Origin: Lentzea sp.
GTDB taxonomy: Bacteria; Actinomycetota; Actinomycetes; Mycobacteriales; Pseudonocardiaceae
Assembly: GCA_030146905.1 (NCBI GenBank)
Contig: JASLAV010000980.1
Span: forward strand, 1-5,249
Reading direction: 5' to 3'
Length of the DNA: 5,249 bases
The position numbers were made by a program, and so were the translations under genes. This document shows positions 3,513 through 5,249 of the stretch, in pieces; position 1 is the stretch's first letter, and each line of letters begins with the position of its first letter. The notes under the pieces are model-generated. The model made no database searches, was not told the origin of the DNA, and saw nothing but the letters and a program-made list of their open reading frames with translations.

Positions 3513-5249
3513 ATGTCAGACCGGAACATCAGCCGCCGCAACCTCCTTGCCGCGACCGGTGCGATCGCCGCGACCGCGTCGCTGGGCCAAGCCGTCGCGG
3601 GAGCGGCGCCGAGAGCCGACGCGGACGTCATCGTGGTCGGGCACGGCCTCGCGGGACTCGTGGCCGCCTCCGAGCTCGCCGCTGCGGGGCGCAAGGTGCT
3701 GCTGCTGGACCAGGAACCCGAGGCCAGCCTGGGCGGACAGGCGTTCTGGTCGCTCGGCGGCCTCTTCTTCATCGACTCCGCGGAGCAGCGGACGGCGGGC
3801 ATCAAGGACTCGCTGGAGCTCGCCCGCGCCGACTGGTTCAACACCGCCGGGTTCGACCGCGGCGTCAACGACCCCACCGGTGAGGACTACTGGGCGGCCA
3901 AGTGGGCGGAGGCGTACCTGAACTTCGCCGCGGGCGAGAAGCGCTCCTGGCTGCACGGCCTGGGCGTGCGCTGGGTGCCGATCGTCGGCTGGGCCGAACG
4001 CGGCGGCCAGCTCGCCGACGGCCCTGGCAACTCGGTGCCGCGCTTCCACATGACGCTCGGCACCGGCCCCGGCGTCATGGAGCCGTTCGAGAAGAAGGTC
4101 CGCGACGCCGTGCGCGACGGCAAGGTCACCTTCAAGTTCCGGCACCGGGTCGACAGCCTGGTCACCACCAACGGCGCCGTCACGGGCGTGCGCGGCAGCG
4201 TCCTCGAACCCAGCACGGCCCAGCGCGGCACGCCGAGCTCCCGCACCAAGATCGGCGACTTCGAGCTGAGCGCCCCGATGGTGATCGTCACCTCCGGCGG
4301 CATCGGCGCCAACCACGAGCTGGTGCGGCGCAACTGGCCCGCGCGCCTCGGCCCGGCACCGCGGCGGCTCATCACCGGCGTGCCCGCGCACGTCGACGGC
4401 AGGATGCTCGCGATCACCGAGCTCGCCGGCGGCCGGATCGTCAACCGCGACCGCATGTGGCACTACACCGAGGGCATGATCAACCACACGCCGATCTGGC
4501 CGGACCACGGCATCCGCGTGCTGGCGGCGCCGTCGTCGCTGTGGCTCGACGCGCGGGGCCGCCGGTTCCCCAACCCCGGCATCCCGTCGCTGGACACGCT
4601 CGGCACGCTGGAGCTGATCGGCAAGTCGGGCTACGACTACTCGTGGTTCGTGCTCAACAAGAAGATCATCGACAAGGAGTTCGTGCTCTCCGGCTCCGAG
4701 CAGAACCCGGAGATCACCGCGAAGAACCTCATCGCCTACCTGGCGATGCGCCTGCTCAACAGCACGCCACCGCCGGTGAAGGCGTTCATGGACAAGGGCG
4801 TCGACTTCGTCGTCAAGAACAACCTGCCGGACCTCGTGGCCGGCATGAACGCGCTGACCGGCCAGAACCTGATCAACCTGGACGAGCTGCGCAGGCAGAT
4901 CACCGTCCGCGACCAGCAGGTGGACAACCCCTTCTCCAAGGACCTGCAGGTGATGGGGATCCGCAACTCGCTGGCCTACAGCGGCGACAGCCTCGCCCGC
5001 ACCGCCGGCCTGCACAAGCTCCTCGACCCCGGCTCCGGCCCGCTGATCGCGATCAGGATGAACATCCTGACCCGCAAGACGCTGGGCGGCCTGCAGACCG
5101 ACCTGCAGAGCCGCGTGCTCGGCGCCGGCGGCCAGCCGATCCGCGGCCTGTACGCGGCGGGCGAGGTGGCCGGGTTCGGCGGTGGCGGCGTGCACGGGTA
5201 CCGCGCGCTGGAGGGCACGTTCCTCGGCGGATGCCTGTTCTCCGGGCGC
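3513..5249 (+). CDS. Tat-exported FAD-binding dehydrogenase, 3' partial
   Basis: The 579 residues present belong to the FAD_binding_2 superfamily (fumarate reductase / 3-ketosteroid dehydrogenase fold) and look like the group annotated simply as FAD-binding dehydrogenase, of unknown substrate. Residues 1-35 are a Tat signal: SRRNLL (7-12), a moderately hydrophobic Ala-rich stretch and an AGA cleavage area near 29-31. The flavin fold starts at Asp38 with VIVVGHGLAG (GxGxxG at 43-48) and acidic Asp66 at the end of the second strand. Further family signatures are LGGQAFWSLGGLF, GNSVPRFHMTLGTGPG, IVTSGGIGANHELV, GVPAHVDGRML, DRMWHYTEG, LSGSEQNPE and ILTRKTLGGLQTD. The C-terminal FAD motif YAAGEVAGFGGGGVHGY is at 547-563, with His561 in the position typical of fumarate-reductase-like enzymes. 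The frame runs off the right edge; by family length only a few residues are missing. It probably is controlled by the divergent PucR-type regulator. Confidence 0.94.
   Translation, partial: MSDRNISRRNLLAATGAIAATASLGQAVAGAAPRADADVIVVGHGLAGLVAASELAAAGRKVLLLDQEPEASLGGQAFWSLGGLFFIDSAEQRTAGIKDSLELARADWFNTAGFDRGVNDPTGEDYWAAKWAEAYLNFAAGEKRSWLHGLGVRWVPIVGWAERGGQLADGPGNSVPRFHMTLGTGPGVMEPFEKKVRDAVRDGKVTFKFRHRVDSLVTTNGAVTGVRGSVLEPSTAQRGTPSSRTKIGDFELSAPMVIVTSGGIGANHELVRRNWPARLGPAPRRLITGVPAHVDGRMLAITELAGGRIVNRDRMWHYTEGMINHTPIWPDHGIRVLAAPSSLWLDARGRRFPNPGIPSLDTLGTLELIGKSGYDYSWFVLNKKIIDKEFVLSGSEQNPEITAKNLIAYLAMRLLNSTPPPVKAFMDKGVDFVVKNNLPDLVAGMNALTGQNLINLDELRRQITVRDQQVDNPFSKDLQVMGIRNSLAYSGDSLARTAGLHKLLDPGSGPLIAIRMNILTRKTLGGLQTDLQSRVLGAGGQPIRGLYAAGEVAGFGGGGVHGYRALEGTFLGGCLFSGR

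Noticed and set aside
3056..3877. Minus-strand 273-codon frame across the divergent intergenic region
   Set aside because: It overlaps the regulator in another frame and the start of the flavoprotein gene, has no domain, and would run through the promoter region.
3516..5195. Long open frame on the minus strand (559 codons) opposite the flavoprotein gene
   Set aside because: It is the antisense shadow of a clearly recognised gene; its product is Arg/Val/Ala-rich low-complexity sequence, as expected from high third-position GC.

Overview
The window is high-GC DNA, and its third-position GC bias, leaderless-type promoter, GTG start, Tat-exported flavoprotein and CBM2 lipoprotein all point to an actinomycete. 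A Pseudonocardiaceae-like genome (Lentzea, Saccharothrix, Amycolatopsis group) is my guess; no marker in the window fixes the genus.

Layout: (1) the 3' part of an alpha/beta hydrolase on + (2-760), cut by the left window edge; (2) on -, a lipoprotein (757-1563) with a staphylococcal-nuclease-like domain, a Pro-rich linker and a family 2 carbohydrate-binding module; its stop overlaps the hydrolase stop. (3) A 241-bp divergent intergenic region (1564-1804) with a leaderless-type promoter for the lipoprotein and several GATC-centred palindromes. (4) On +, a secreted guanyl-specific ribonuclease of the N1/T1 (RNase Sa) family (1805-2215) with its full catalytic set. (5) On -, a PucR/CdaR-family regulator (2223-3359), ending 7 bp from the ribonuclease. 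(6) A 153-bp divergent promoter region (3360-3512) with two inverted repeats of the same 6-7-6 geometry. (7) On +, a Tat-signal-bearing FAD-binding dehydrogenase of the fumarate reductase/3-ketosteroid dehydrogenase fold (3513 to the right edge), lacking only its last few residues.

How the parts relate: three of the five products carry export signals (lipoprotein, ribonuclease, Tat flavoprotein), so this is mostly an extracellular or envelope-directed neighbourhood, but the genes are arranged head-to-head and tail-to-tail and not as one operon. The only pair with a clear regulatory logic is the PucR-type regulator and the divergent flavoprotein gene, which share a short intergenic region. Both convergent gene pairs have a perfect inverted repeat just past the + strand stop, inside the 3' end of the opposing gene, which probably serves as terminator.

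I see no CRISPR array, mobile element, tRNA or rRNA. The most notable items are the lipoprotein that joins a catalytically degraded nuclease domain to CBM2, its predicted leaderless start, the terminator hairpins built into opposing coding sequence, and the Tat extension on the flavoprotein. I do not see convincing evidence for a wholly new multi-gene system.
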